Position numbers and translations under genes: made by a program. From positions 124,001-188,000 of the forward strand of contig JACHMT010000001.1 of the NCBI GenBank assembly GCA_014208095.1: 64,000 bases of DNA. The letters are read 5' to 3'. The notes beneath the pieces were generated by a model. That model was not told the DNA's origin. It did not search any database and saw only the letters and a list, made by a program, of their open reading frames with translations. Source of the stretch: Actinospineispora eucalypti (GTDB lineage: Bacteria; Actinomycetota; Actinomycetes; Mycobacteriales; Pseudonocardiaceae). Positions 34,127-43,021 of this stretch are shown piece after piece; positions within the stretch are counted from its first letter, which is position 1; every line of letters starts with the position of its first letter.

Positions 34127-36133
34127 TCATGCCCCGATGGGGGCGCCTCCGTCGCGGGTGACGCAGACGACGGCGGGGCGGGGTTGGCTGGTGCCGCCGT
34201 CGGGCCAGTGGGAGGACGGTTTGTCGGCGCTGGCGTCGTCGGTCTCGCCCGGATGCTGCACGGAGACCAGCACGAAGCTGTCCATGACCACCGGTCCGCA
34301 GGTCTCCGCCCCGATCGGCACGGTGAGGAACTGCTTCACGTGGCCGCGTTCCGGCCCCTCCAACGGCACCACGAACAGCCCGTCGTTCGACTTCAGCGCG
34401 TTCCCGTCGGTGGAGATCCAGAGATTCCCGTGCGAGTCGAAGTCCACGTTGTCCGGGCAGGAGATCGGGCTGACCTGGGTCTTGTCGAAGCCGCCGTAGT
34501 AGGTGTCGGGCGCGGCCGGGTCGCCGCACACCAGCAGCAGCGACCAGTCGAACGCGGTACCGGTCGGGTCGTCGCCGCGCTCGGTCAGCTCCAGGATCTG
34601 GCCGTGCTTGTTGGCCGGCCGGGGGTTGGCGGCATCCGGGCCGGCCTTGCCGGCGGCGCCCCGGTCGGTGTTGTTGGTCAGCGCGACGTACACCTTCCCC
34701 GACCTCGGGTGCGGCTGGACGTCCTCCGGGCGGTCCATCTTGGTCGCGCCCACCTTGTCGGCGGCCTGCCGGGTGAACACCAGCACCTCTTCGATGCTCA
34801 TCCCGGGAACCTTGCTCACCCCGTTCTCGGTCAGCTGGATCCAGGTGCCGCCGCCCGCGTGCTGCCCGGAGCCGGGCGCCGGTGCCGGGCCGGTGAACGT
34901 CGCCACGTACAGCGAGCCGTTTTCCAGCAGGGTCTTGTTGTGCGCCCGGTCGCCCGGTCGGTGCGCGTCCCGGGAGACGAACTTGTACAGGTACTCGAAC
35001 CGCTCGTCGTCGCCCATGTACGCCACCGCCCGGCCGTCCGCCGCCAGCCGGATGTTCGCGCCTTCGTGCTTGAGCCGGCCCAGCGAGGTGTGCTTGACCG
35101 GCGTGGACGTCGGCTCCTGGGGGTCGATCTCCACGATGTATCCGTACCGGTTGACCTCGTTGGCCTCCCGGGCCAGGTCCCAGCGCGCGTCGAACCGCTC
35201 CCACTTGGTCAGCGACGCCCCGGTGGTGATGCCGTAGCGCTTGATCCGGGCGGCGGCGGTCGGTTCGGTCACCGCCGAGGCGTTCCCGAACAGCCCGTGG
35301 AAGTTCTCCTCGCCGGACAGGATCGTGCCCCACGGGGTCAGCCCGCCGGAGCAGTTGCTGTGCATGCCCAGAACCGTGCGCCCCTCGGGGTCGGCGGCGG
35401 TGCGCATCGGCGCGCTGCCGGCGGCCGGCCCGGTCAGCCGGAACGGGGTGAGCGCGGTGATCCGCCGGTTCAGCGGGTCACCGGGGACTGCCTCGAGCGC
35501 GCCGCTCGCGCCCCGGCGGACCGCCACCACGCTGCCGCCCACCGCGTTCCAGCTGATCCGCACCTGGTCCTCGGTGGGGTTGTCCTTGTTGTAGCCGGTG
35601 AACATGAACTCCGGCGTGACGTACTCGTGGTTGCTCCACATCGCCCAGCGGTCCGGGCCGAGCGGCACCAGCGCGCAGTAGTCGTTGTTGAACCCGAACT
35701 GGCCGGCCTGCGCGTCCGGAGTCTGCTTGGCGAAGTCGAACGCGGGCGCGCCGGGCAGGATCGGGTCCCCCCAGCGGATCACCACCGAGTTCGTGTAGCC
35801 CTCGGGCACCACCACCGCGTCCTGGGTGTTCGGCGCGACCGGGGTGAACGCGGTGCCCGGCGCCGGGGGTGTGCTCGTGCCCGGGCCGCCGGTCCCGTTC
35901 CCGGTTCCAGAGGGCCCGCCGCCGCAGGCGGCCAACGCGCCGCCGCCGACGCCGACCAGGGTGAGCAGCGCGCCGGTCTTGATCACCGATCGCCGGTTGA
36001 GGGACTGGAAGGTCGGGTTCAGGGAGCGGTTGGGCGCGTCGTGCGCGCACGCCGACGCGCAGCGGTACGCGCAGGTGATCGCCGACCGCCCGGTCGGCAC
36101 GCGGGCAGGCTCGGGCGCGGATTGTGGTGGCAC
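34127..36133 (-). CDS. phoX: PhoX family alkaline phosphatase, Tat-exported
   Basis: A 668-aa PhoX (DUF839) phosphatase releasing phosphate from organic esters outside the cell. The N-terminus has the PhoX-type CAYRCASACAHDAPN, then a Tat signal NRRSVIKTGALLTLVGVGGG with lipobox LAAC, so it is probably a lipoprotein. Conserved blocks include HSNCSGGLTPWGTILSGEEN, GRLKHEGANI and DNVDFDSHGNLWISTDG. GTG 36133 has AGGAG 5 nt upstream; the frame extends earlier without signals. A PHO box lies upstream, predicting PhoP activation under phosphate limitation. Confidence 0.92.
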   Translation of the reverse strand: MPPQSAPEPARVPTGRSAITCAYRCASACAHDAPNRSLNPTFQSLNRRSVIKTGALLTLVGVGGGALAACGGGPSGTGNGTGGPGTSTPPAPGTAFTPVAPNTQDAVVVPEGYTNSVVIRWGDPILPGAPAFDFAKQTPDAQAGQFGFNNDYCALVPLGPDRWAMWSNHEYVTPEFMFTGYNKDNPTEDQVRISWNAVGGSVVAVRRGASGALEAVPGDPLNRRITALTPFRLTGPAAGSAPMRTAADPEGRTVLGMHSNCSGGLTPWGTILSGEENFHGLFGNASAVTEPTAAARIKRYGITTGASLTKWERFDARWDLAREANEVNRYGYIVEIDPQEPTSTPVKHTSLGRLKHEGANIRLAADGRAVAYMGDDERFEYLYKFVSRDAHRPGDRAHNKTLLENGSLYVATFTGPAPAPGSGQHAGGGTWIQLTENGVSKVPGMSIEEVLVFTRQAADKVGATKMDRPEDVQPHPRSGKVYVALTNNTDRGAAGKAGPDAANPRPANKHGQILELTERGDDPTGTAFDWSLLLVCGDPAAPDTYYGGFDKTQVSPISCPDNVDFDSHGNLWISTDGNALKSNDGLFVVPLEGPERGHVKQFLTVPIGAETCGPVVMDSFVLVSVQHPGETDDASADKPSSHWPDGGTSQPRPAVVCVTRDGGAPIGA

Positions 36134-36200
36134 GCGGGCTCCTGGGTTCGGTGAACGCTTAGCGCTGACCTCATCCGACAGGAGTAAATACTGAGAGACT

Positions 36201-36222
36201 TCTGAATGAACGAGAGGTGAAC
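36201..36222 (-). promoter_or_regulatory. PHO box and promoter of phoX
   Basis: On the minus strand two 11-bp direct repeats, GTTCACCTCTC and GTTCATTCAGA, match the Streptomyces PhoP-binding PHO box (GTTCACC units spaced 11 bp). A TATTTA -10 (36185-36190) lies 10 bp downstream, so the box replaces the -35 as in PhoP-activated promoters. A further single GTTCACC-like copy lies nearer the gene. Confidence 0.75.
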
Positions 36223-36673
36223 ACCCCGTCATTCCGATCTTGCGGATCGGCGCCCTGAAACGCGGGCGCCGAATTCTGTATCAGGCGGGTCTACCTGCGG
36301 TATATCGAATGTTGAAGGGGCTGGAGACCGCCGGGCCACCGTCGCCGGCGCAGGGCTTGTCACGTCCGGTTCGCGCTCCGTTTGCCGAGGGTTGCGCGCG
36401 GCCGGGCGGTCTCCCGTGGCCCGAGGGCGGGCCGTTGCGTTTGGGCCCCGGTTGAAGACCGTGATTGGAGCGCGGGTGGCTGATCGCGCTCGTCTTCATC
36501 GCGCGCTCGCGCGGTCCGATCTACTCCATGATCGAACCGGGCTGGGCGAGCGCTCGGCGCGCAAGCGTGGCGCGGGCTCGTCCGGAGGCAACCCTGGCTA
36601 TTGCGGTTCGTAGCGAACGGACTGCCGGTGTGCCGTCCTGGCCGACTTCTCGACCGGCCCGCTCGCCAAACGA

Positions 36674-36737
36674 AGATCGACATCAACCTCACACACCTAT
36701 CTCGGCTCTGGAAGGTGTGTGAGGTTGATGTCGATCT
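36674..36737. repeat. Perfect 25-bp inverted repeat with 14-nt loop
   Basis: The left arm (36674-36698, starting AGATCGACATCAACCTC) is exactly complementary to the right arm (36713-36737) around a 14-nt loop. The arms are markedly less GC-rich than their surroundings. No gene lies beside it. It could be a very strong terminator, a small non-coding RNA or the remnant of a mobile element. Confidence 0.85.
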
Positions 36738-36836
36738 AAAAGCCCGCGGTTGTACTCGAGCGGTGGTCGACCGACCAAGCGGCGCCTTCCAGGCGGCCCT
36801 TCAACAGGCACCGTTTCAAGTGCCGGCCGACGCCCG

Positions 36837-36967
36837 CCCGACTCGCTGTACCTGAACTCCCGACTCGCCGTACCCGAATCCCCGACTCGCTGTACCCGAA
36901 CTCCCGACTCGCCGTGCCCGAATCCCCGACTCACCGTGCACGAATCCCCGACTCAACGGGGGTGGGG
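36837..36967. repeat. 22-bp tandem array, CCGACTCGC family, next to NlpC/P60 stop
   Basis: Units of 22 bp start at 36837, 36859, 36881, 36903, 36925 and 36947 (the last partial), each beginning CCCGACTC followed by variants of GCCGTACCCGAATC. The array ends directly at the TAA of the NlpC/P60 gene (36968-36970, minus strand). Confidence 0.9.
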
Positions 36968-37600
36968 TTAGACGCGGCGGGCGTTGTGGAAGGGCATGCG
37001 GCTCATGGGGCTGATCTTGACCACGTCGCCGGTCTGGGGGGCGTGCAGAACCATGCCGCCGCCGACGTAGATGCCCACGTGGCTCACCGGCGAGTAGAAG
37101 AAGACCAGGTCGCCGGGCTGCAACTGGTCACGCGCGACCGCCTTGCCGACGCCGCTCTGCGCCCGGCTGCTGCGCGGCAGGGAGACGCCGGCCTGCTTGT
37201 AGGACCACTGCATGAGCCCGGAGCAGTCGAAGCCGCCCCGGCCGGTGCCGCCCCAGACGTAGCGAGTGCCCAGCGCCTTGCGGGCGGCGGCCAGCGCCGA
37301 CGCGCCGAGGGTGGGCACCACCGGCGGCACGGGAGCGACGGCGGGCGCCAGAGCGGGAGCGGCGGGAGCCGGTGGAGCGACGAAGGTGCCCAGGTTGGAC
37401 ACGGGAGTGTGGGCCGGAGCGACCCGGAGGCCGGCGGGGAGCGCGTCCGGTGCGGCCGGCAGGGGCAGGGCAACCTGCAGGGGGGTCTGCGGCGCCTGGG
37501 TGCGGGCGCCGGTGTGCGCCGCGACGGTCGTGGCGGACGCGGGTGCGGTGCCGAACAGCACAGCGGCAATAACCGCGGTCGCGCTGGTCAGTCTGTGCAC
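36968..37600 (-). CDS. Secreted NlpC/P60 family cell-wall endopeptidase
   Basis: A 210-aa exported peptidase with a signal peptide (LTSATAVIAAVLFGTAPASA) and a Pro/Ala-rich linker. The C-terminal NlpC/P60 domain from about residue 97 has the catalytic Cys in YVWGGTGRGGFDCSGLMQWS, the His in VSHVGIYVGGG and the third polar residue in MVLHAPQTG. The family cleaves D-Glu to diamino-acid bonds in peptidoglycan stems. GTG 37600 has AAGGAG 10 nt upstream. Confidence 0.93.
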   Translation of the reverse strand: MHRLTSATAVIAAVLFGTAPASATTVAAHTGARTQAPQTPLQVALPLPAAPDALPAGLRVAPAHTPVSNLGTFVAPPAPAAPALAPAVAPVPPVVPTLGASALAAARKALGTRYVWGGTGRGGFDCSGLMQWSYKQAGVSLPRSSRAQSGVGKAVARDQLQPGDLVFFYSPVSHVGIYVGGGMVLHAPQTGDVVKISPMSRMPFHNARRV

Positions 37601-37862
37601 GGCGGTCAAGCTCCTTCGAGGTGCCCCGCCGACCCATGGGCACGCACGGCGCACCCGCCGGGATTCGGCGGAAGCCGCGCGTGGCAGCCCGGTTGGGCAG
37701 CTCGTTACCGCGAGGCCTTGAAGAAGCTAGGAAATGCAATTCGAATACCTATATGAGCAAAGTCACGAATCACCGATATAGTTTCGTGATTGCGCTCACC
37801 GCGAGAGGCGGCAATTTCCCGGATTCGAATTGTTCCAACTCGGAACGAATAACGAAATGAAA
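37601..37862 (-). promoter_or_regulatory. Long 5' leader / promoter region of NlpC/P60 gene
   Basis: About 260 bp separate the ino1 terminator from the NlpC/P60 start. The distal part (37735-37860) is unusually AT-rich and should hold the promoter. The proximal 110 nt are GC-rich, with several potential stems around CGCCGAATCCCGGCGG on the minus strand. In actinobacteria such leaders often carry a c-di-AMP (ydaO) riboswitch. Part of the sequence is suggestive, but the consensus could not be matched by eye. Confidence 0.4.
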
Positions 37863-37892
37863 ACGCCGCACACCCAGCTAGGTGTGCGGCGT
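37863..37892 (-). terminator. Rho-independent terminator of padR-ino1
   Basis: A perfect 12-bp stem (ACGCCGCACACC, 37863-37874, with 37881-37892) and a 6-nt loop are followed on the minus strand by TTTTCATTTCGTTATT. It lies 13 bp after the ino1 stop. It is the best intrinsic terminator in the window. Confidence 0.9.
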
Positions 37893-37904
37893 CCTGACCA
37901 GCAA

Positions 37905-38975
37905 CTACTCTCCCTTGATGAAGTCCTCCACGGCGTCCCGGGCTTCCGAGTCGGAGTACTGCTCGGGTGGTGACTTCATGAAGTAGGCCGACGCGGAAAG
38001 CACCGGACCGCCCTGCCCGCGGTCCTTGGCGATCTTCGCCGCGCGAATCGCGTCGATGATGATGCCGGCCGAGTTGGGCGAGTCCCACACCTCGAGCTTG
38101 TACTCCAGGTTCAGCGGCACATCGCCGAATGCCCGGCCTTCCAGCCGCACGTAGGCCCACTTGCGGTCGTCCAGCCAGGCCACGTAGTCGGACGGCCCGA
38201 TGTGCACGTTGTCCTTGCCGATGTCGCCGGACAGCTGGGAGGTGACCGACTGGGTCTTGGAGACCTTCTTGGACTCCAGCCGCTCCAGCTCCTTCATGTT
38301 GAGGAAGTCCATGTTGCCGCCCACGTTGAGCTGCATGGTGCGGTCCAGCGCGACGCCCCGGTCCTCGAACAGCTTGGCCAGCACGCGGTGCGTGATCGTG
38401 GCGCCGACCTGGGACTTGATGTCGTCCCCGACGATCGGCACGCCGGCCGCACGGAACTTCTCCGCCCACACCGGGTCGGACGCGATGAACACCGGAAGCG
38501 CGTTCACGAACGCCACGCGGGCGTCCAGCGCGCACTGCGCGTAGAAACGGTCGGCCGCCTCGCTGCCCACCGGCAGGTAGGAGACCAGCACGTCGGCCCG
38601 CGTCTCACGCAGGACCGAGGCCACGTCCACCACCGAGTCGTCCGACTCGGTGATCGTCTCCCGGTAGAACCGGCCCAGCCCGTCCAGGGTCGGGCCGCGC
38701 TGCACTGTGACCCCGAGCGGCGGCACGTCGGCGATCTTGATCGTGTTGTTCTCGGATGCCGAGATGGCCTCCGACAGGTCGCGGCCGACCTTCTTGGCGT
38801 CCACGTCGAACGCGGCGACGAACCGCACGTCCCGCACGTGGTAGCCGCCGAAGTCGACGTGCATCAGGCCGGGGACCCGGGTCTTCGGGTCGGCATCGGC
38901 GTAGTACTGCACTCCCTGCACCAGCGACGCGGCGCAGTTGCCGACGCCGACCACGGCAACTCGTACCTCACTCAC
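37905..38975 (-). CDS. ino1: Inositol-3-phosphate synthase
   Basis: A 356-aa NAD-dependent synthase converting glucose-6-phosphate to inositol-3-phosphate, the precursor of mycothiol and phosphatidylinositol. N-terminal NAD site [20 protein letters not shown]; other conserved blocks are [30 protein letters not shown] and [21 protein letters not shown]. Start GTG 38975 overlaps the padR stop by 8 bp. The order padR-ino1 equals Rv0047c-Rv0046c. Confidence 0.96.
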   Translation of the reverse strand: MSEVRVAVVGVGNCAASLVQGVQYYADADPKTRVPGLMHVDFGGYHVRDVRFVAAFDVDAKKVGRDLSEAISASENNTIKIADVPPLGVTVQRGPTLDGLGRFYRETITESDDSVVDVASVLRETRADVLVSYLPVGSEAADRFYAQCALDARVAFVNALPVFIASDPVWAEKFRAAGVPIVGDDIKSQVGATITHRVLAKLFEDRGVALDRTMQLNVGGNMDFLNMKELERLESKKVSKTQSVTSQLSGDIGKDNVHIGPSDYVAWLDDRKWAYVRLEGRAFGDVPLNLEYKLEVWDSPNSAGIIIDAIRAAKIAKDRGQGGPVLSASAYFMKSPPEQYSDSEARDAVEDFIKGE

Positions 38976-39585
38976 CGTCGACTCCTCCTTGTGTTTCGGG
39001 GCCGGTGTCTCGTTGCTCTGCCTGTTCGCTGGCGATCAGCTCGTTGAGCCAGCGCACCTCCCGCTCGCTCGCATCCAGGCCCAGTTGGTGCAGCTCGCGG
39101 GTATAGCGGTCGATCTGTTCTCCGGCCCGGGCCAGCGCGGCGCGCAGTCCCTCGCGGCGCTCCTCCACCCGGCGGCGGCGGCCCTCCAGGATGCGGATGC
39201 GGGTGTCCGCCGGGGTGCGGGAGAAGAAGGTCATGTGGATGCCGAAGCCCTCGTCCTCCCAGGTCTGTGGACCGGGGTCGGCGAGCATCTCGGCGAACCG
39301 TTCCTTGCCCTCGGCGGTGAGGGCGTAGACCCGGCGGTTGCGGGACCGGCTCTGCCGGCCGCGCAGCGGCCAGCCGGTCGGCCGCGCCTCGTCCTCGGGT
39401 TCGGGCGTTTCGGCCTGCTCGACGATGAGCCCGGCCCGCACCAGCCGGCGCAGCGCCGGGTAGAGCGAGCCGTAGGAGAACGCGCGAAACCCGCCGAGCC
39501 GGACACCCAGCTGTTTGCGCAGTTCGTAGCCGTGCATCGGGGCCTCGTAGAGCAGCCCGAGTACCGCGAAATCCAGCACCCGCAC
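38968..39585 (-). CDS. PadR family transcriptional regulator
   Basis: A 205-aa PadR regulator. The winged helix reads [20 protein letters not shown] then [19 protein letters not shown]. The C-terminal Vir_act_alpha-like helical domain is rich in Arg/Glu. Start GTG 39585 follows GGGAGG. It is co-transcribed with ino1 and may control it. A TATCG-gtt-CGATA palindrome at its promoter is a candidate own operator. Confidence 0.92.
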   Translation of the reverse strand: MRVLDFAVLGLLYEAPMHGYELRKQLGVRLGGFRAFSYGSLYPALRRLVRAGLIVEQAETPEPEDEARPTGWPLRGRQSRSRNRRVYALTAEGKERFAEMLADPGPQTWEDEGFGIHMTFFSRTPADTRIRILEGRRRRVEERREGLRAALARAGEQIDRYTRELHQLGLDASEREVRWLNELIASEQAEQRDTGPETQGGVDGE

Positions 39586-39628
39586 CTCCCTGACCCCGGT
39601 GTCCTTATGACGATACTGCGCAAGAGTG

Positions 39629-39641
39629 TATCGGTTCGATA
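39629..39641. promoter_or_regulatory. Candidate PadR operator
   Basis: TATCG-GTT-CGATA, next to a GATACACT -10-like element on the minus strand about 40 bp before padR. A wider CGATAC/GTATCG repeat (39611-39634) overlaps it. The placement suggests autoregulation. Confidence 0.4.
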
Positions 39642-39827
39642 TATTGATGCTCTCAGCTCTGTGGCCTGGGTCACTGGTCCCGCGGGTTGCTGAGAGCGAG
39701 CGATTCCCCCGTCAGGGGGGCGATTACCCGCCACCTGGCGGCGAACACCGGCGCTTTTGCCCCGCACCTGCTCCGCCGAACGGAGCACTCCGTACGCCTC
39801 CAACGAGGAGGACCGGCGGGATCCGCG

Positions 39828-39833
39828 TACATT
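39828..39833 (+). promoter_or_regulatory. -10 box for leaderless DUF5318 gene
   Basis: TACATT lies 6 nt before GTG 39840, with no Shine-Dalgarno between. Confidence 0.5.
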
Positions 39834-39839
39834 GGTCGG

Positions 39840-40247
39840 GTGCGCAGCCCCCGACAGATGGTCGACTACGCATTGCAGCGGCGGTCGCTGCTTGCGGATG
39901 TCCACGCTGGCCGGGTTGGTGTCGCCCAGGTGTGCGACGCCAACCCGTATTTGCTGCGCGCCGCCCGCTTCCACGGGAAGCAGTCCGAGACGACCTGCCC
40001 GGTCTGCCGGAAAGAGAAGCTGACCGAGGTCAACTGGGTGTTCGGCGAAGGCCTGAAGAACCTGTCGGGCTCCGCCCGGACCCCGGACGAGCTGGACCGG
40101 ATGGATGCGGCGTTCCCCGAGTTCACCGTGCACGTGGTCGAGGTGTGTCGCACCTGTCACTGGAACCATCTGGTGCAGTCGTACGCCCTCGGGGCCCCCG
40201 AAGCTCCGGAACGACCTCGGGCGCGGCGAAGGACCGCCGGCCAGTGA
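39840..40247 (+). CDS. DUF5318 family protein (Rv0049-like)
   Basis: A 135-aa conserved actinobacterial protein of unknown function, starting VRSPRQMVDYALQRRSLLAD. Two cysteine pairs, CPVC and CRTC followed by HW, look like a zinc ribbon. It stands immediately before the class A PBP gene and overlaps it by 4 bp (GTGA), the same pairing as Rv0049-ponA1, so a link to cell-wall synthesis is likely but unproven. The frame is open about 50 codons upstream; the leaderless -10 box sets the start. Confidence 0.88.
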   Translation: MRSPRQMVDYALQRRSLLADVHAGRVGVAQVCDANPYLLRAARFHGKQSETTCPVCRKEKLTEVNWVFGEGLKNLSGSARTPDELDRMDAAFPEFTVHVVEVCRTCHWNHLVQSYALGAPEAPERPRARRRTAGQ

Positions 40248-42811
40248 CCGGCCCACGGCACGACCCGCAGCGACCGCCCCCGCCCGGTCGGCCCCCGGTC
40301 GGGCCCGGCCAGCCGCCTCGGCGCAACCGGCAGTCGGGTGGCCATGCGGCCGCTCCGCCCAATCCGGCCGGCCCGCCGCCGGGGGTACCCATGCCACCCG
40401 GCCCCAGGGGCCGGCCCGCGCCTCCCCTGACCCCACCGCCCCCATCGCGTGGCCGCCCCGAGGGCCAGGCCAGCCCGATGCCCGGCGCGCCGGCACCGGG
40501 GAGGCGTCCCTCCGTGGGCCGGTTCGAGAACGATCGCCCCGGCGCCGAGCCGGAGCTGCTCACCCACGCCGAGGGCTCGGTGACCACCCGTTCGGTGGGC
40601 CCGAGGGTCGGTCCGGTGCGCGAGGCCACGCCGCCCCGGGGCCTTCCGACCCGCATCGACCCCGCCCCGCCCGGCGCGGACGACGGCGGCCCACCCCTTC
40701 CCCCCGGCCCGCCCGGCAACGGCGGACCGCCCGGCCCGGGTGGCCACGGTCGTCACCCCAAGAGAAAGGGCACCGTGCGGCGCGTGCTGCTGGCGCTGCT
40801 GATCGCCGGCTTCTTCGTTCCGATCCTGGCGTTCGCCATCGGCTGGATGGTGTTCAAGGTCCCCACGCCGGAGGAACTGACCAACGACCAGGTCGCCATC
40901 ATGAAGTACTCGGACAACTCCGAGCTGGCGGCGGTCCGCCCGCAGGGCGGGGAGAACCGGCGCAGCGTGCCGCTCACCCAGGTGCCCCCGCACGTGCGGT
41001 TCGCGGTGATGAGCGCCGAGGACCGTTCCTTCCTGTCGAACCTGGGCTTCGACCCGATCGGCATCGCGCGCGCGGTGTGGAACCAGGTCACCGGCGGCGT
41101 CGGCGGTGGCTCGACGATCACCCAGCAGTACATCAAGATCAGTACCGGGCAGGACCAGATCTCCCTGTTCCGGAAGTTCAAGGAGATCGTGCTGGCCGCG
41201 AAGATCTCCAAGCAGTACGGCAAGGACAAGATCCTTGAGGACTACCTCAACACGATCTACTTCGGCCGAGGCGCCTACGGAATCCAGGCCGCCGCCCAGG
41301 CCTACTTCAACACCGACTCGGAAAAGCTGAACGTCTCCCAGGGCGCACTGCTGGCCGGGATGATCCAGTCGCCGTCCCGGTGGGACCCGGAGAAGAACCC
41401 GCAGAAGGCCCTCGAGCGGTGGAACTTCGTGCTGGACGGCATGGTCACCCAGCGGTGGCTGGACGCCAGCCAGCGCTCGGTCATGCAGTTCCCGCAGACC
41501 GTGAAGTCCAAGCCGACCGCCGGAGGCATCCCGGCCGACGCGCGCGGCCACCTGTACACGCAGATCAAGGCCGAGCTGGTGAGCAAGGGGATCTCCGAGC
41601 AGGAGATCAACCGGGAGGGCCTGATCATCACCACCACGATCGACCCGGCGTTGCAGAAGCAGGCGGTGGCGATCTCCGAGAAGGTGATGAAAGCCCAGCC
41701 GAGCAACCTGCGCACCGCGATGGTGTCGGTGGACCCGCGCACCGGCGCGATCCTCGCCTACTACGGCGGCAGCAACGGCCACGGGCTGGACTACGCGCAG
41801 GTCAAGAAGCAGCCCGGGTCGTCATTCAAGCCGTTCGTGATGGCCGCCGCGTTGCAGCAGAACCCGCCGATCGGCCTGGGTGAGCGGTTCGACGGCTCGT
41901 CCCCGCAGACCATCGCCGGGCAGACGGTGAACAACTCCGAGGGCATCAGCTGCGACAACTGCTCGCTCAAGAAGGCGATGACCGACTCGATCAACACCGT
42001 CTTCTACAACCTGGCCGTGAAGATCGGCCCCCGGTCGGTGGCGGCCGCCGCGCACCAGGCCGGCATCCCGCCGGATCTGCTGGCCAACCCCAACGCCGGC
42101 ATCTCGCTGGGTGACAAGGAGGTGCACCCGATCGACATGGCGTCGGCGTTCGGCACCTTCGCCGCCGAAGGCGTGCACTACAAGCCGCACTTCGTCACCA
42201 AGGTGGAGACCGCCGACGGCCGGACGCTGTACGACGGCGGCACCGAGGCCGACCCGGACCGGATGGACCCGCAGGTCGCCCGCAACGTGGTCGAGTCGAT
42301 GACCGACGTGCCGAGCTACTCGCGGATCGGCCTGAACGACGGCCGCGAGGTGGCCGGCAAGACCGGCACCGTGCAGAGCCGGATCCAGGGCCAGAACAAC
42401 GACGCCTGGATGGTCGGCTTCACCCCGTCCGTCTCCACCGCGGTGTGGGTGGGCACGGACGACAACTCGCCGATCAAGACCAGCGCCGGTGGGCCGATCT
42501 ACGGCCGCATGGTGCCCGGAACGATCTGGCAGCAGTTCATGACCGCCGCCACCCGGGGCAAGCCGAAGGACACGTTCGGCAAGTTCGACGCGCTGGGCAA
42601 GGCGCCGAGGGGCTCGGACGAGTCCGACTCGGAGGACGCCGACTCGGACCGCTACCGGGACTGCGACGAGGACGACGAAGAGTGCCTCGAGGAGCAGGAG
42701 CGCCGGGGCGACGACCCCTGCGACAGCGAGTCCTGTGACGAGGACGGCAAGCCGAAGCGTGACCGCGACCGCGACCGCGATCGGGACAGCCGAGACCCGG
42801 ACGAGAACTAG
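40244..42811 (+). CDS. Bifunctional class A penicillin-binding protein
   Basis: An 855-aa PBP polymerising and crosslinking peptidoglycan, in the ponA1 position. A disordered Pro/Gly-rich cytoplasmic N-terminus of about 170 residues precedes the membrane segment (VLLALLIAGFFVPILAFAIG). The glycosyltransferase domain shows MSAEDRSFLSNLGFDPIGI and GGSTITQQYIK. The transpeptidase domain has the SxxK motif SSFKPF, SxN in SIN and KTG in VAGKTGTVQ. The C-terminal 60 residues are a highly charged Asp/Glu/Arg tail with four cysteines. GTG 40244 is fixed by overlap with the previous stop. Confidence 0.95.
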   Translation: MTGPRHDPQRPPPPGRPPVGPGQPPRRNRQSGGHAAAPPNPAGPPPGVPMPPGPRGRPAPPLTPPPPSRGRPEGQASPMPGAPAPGRRPSVGRFENDRPGAEPELLTHAEGSVTTRSVGPRVGPVREATPPRGLPTRIDPAPPGADDGGPPLPPGPPGNGGPPGPGGHGRHPKRKGTVRRVLLALLIAGFFVPILAFAIGWMVFKVPTPEELTNDQVAIMKYSDNSELAAVRPQGGENRRSVPLTQVPPHVRFAVMSAEDRSFLSNLGFDPIGIARAVWNQVTGGVGGGSTITQQYIKISTGQDQISLFRKFKEIVLAAKISKQYGKDKILEDYLNTIYFGRGAYGIQAAAQAYFNTDSEKLNVSQGALLAGMIQSPSRWDPEKNPQKALERWNFVLDGMVTQRWLDASQRSVMQFPQTVKSKPTAGGIPADARGHLYTQIKAELVSKGISEQEINREGLIITTTIDPALQKQAVAISEKVMKAQPSNLRTAMVSVDPRTGAILAYYGGSNGHGLDYAQVKKQPGSSFKPFVMAAALQQNPPIGLGERFDGSSPQTIAGQTVNNSEGISCDNCSLKKAMTDSINTVFYNLAVKIGPRSVAAAAHQAGIPPDLLANPNAGISLGDKEVHPIDMASAFGTFAAEGVHYKPHFVTKVETADGRTLYDGGTEADPDRMDPQVARNVVESMTDVPSYSRIGLNDGREVAGKTGTVQSRIQGQNNDAWMVGFTPSVSTAVWVGTDDNSPIKTSAGGPIYGRMVPGTIWQQFMTAATRGKPKDTFGKFDALGKAPRGSDESDSEDADSDRYRDCDEDDEECLEEQERRGDDPCDSESCDEDGKPKRDRDRDRDRDSRDPDEN

Positions 42812-42825
42812 CGCGCCCAACCTGC

Positions 42826-42957
42826 TGATTCAGTGGGTTCTGGCGGGTGATTCAGTGGGTTCGGGCGGCTGATTCAGTCACTTCTGGCGGCTGAACTGAC
42901 TGAACCACCCTGCTGAACCGACTGAATCACCGTGCTGAATGCACTGAACGAGCTAGC
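42826..42957. repeat. 22-bp tandem array, TGATTCAG family, after the PBP gene
   Basis: Six 22-bp units start at 42826, 42848, 42870, 42892, 42914 and 42936. Three forward units (TGATTCAG...) are followed by three inverted ones (TGAAC-GACTGAA types). The order and unit sequences closely match the pcnA array. It begins 15 bp after the PBP stop; the next gene runs in the same direction. Confidence 0.92.
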
Positions 42958-43009
42958 TGGGTGGGCGCCCAGTCCGGTGCCCGCGGGGAACACCCTCGCT
43001 CCGCGCACC

Positions 43010-43015
43010 TAGGCT
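43010..43015 (+). promoter_or_regulatory. -10 box for leaderless GT87 gene
   Basis: TAGGCT lies 6 nt before GTG 43022, the same geometry as at DUF5318 and the leuS leader. Confidence 0.5.
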
Positions 43016-43021
43016 CGGTGG

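Larger units (their letters stand above)
36134..36967. other. 834-bp non-coding region upstream of phoX
   Basis: This is the longest gap without a convincing gene. It contains the phoX promoter with a PHO box (36201-36222), a 25-bp perfect inverted repeat (36674-36737) and a 22-bp tandem array (36837-36967). Short frames exist on both strands, but none has a start signal or recognisable content. The stretch 36250-36670 shows nothing identifiable. Confidence 0.6.

Noticed and set aside
33143..36154. Long plus-strand frame of about 1000 codons across the GH172 and phoX genes
   Set aside because: It spans two real minus-strand genes and their gap, and its translation is Arg/Val/Gly-rich nonsense.
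37601..37862. c-di-AMP (ydaO) riboswitch before the NlpC/P60 gene
   Set aside because: Expected from family context, but the conserved ydaO core could not be matched by eye; a covariance-model scan would decide.
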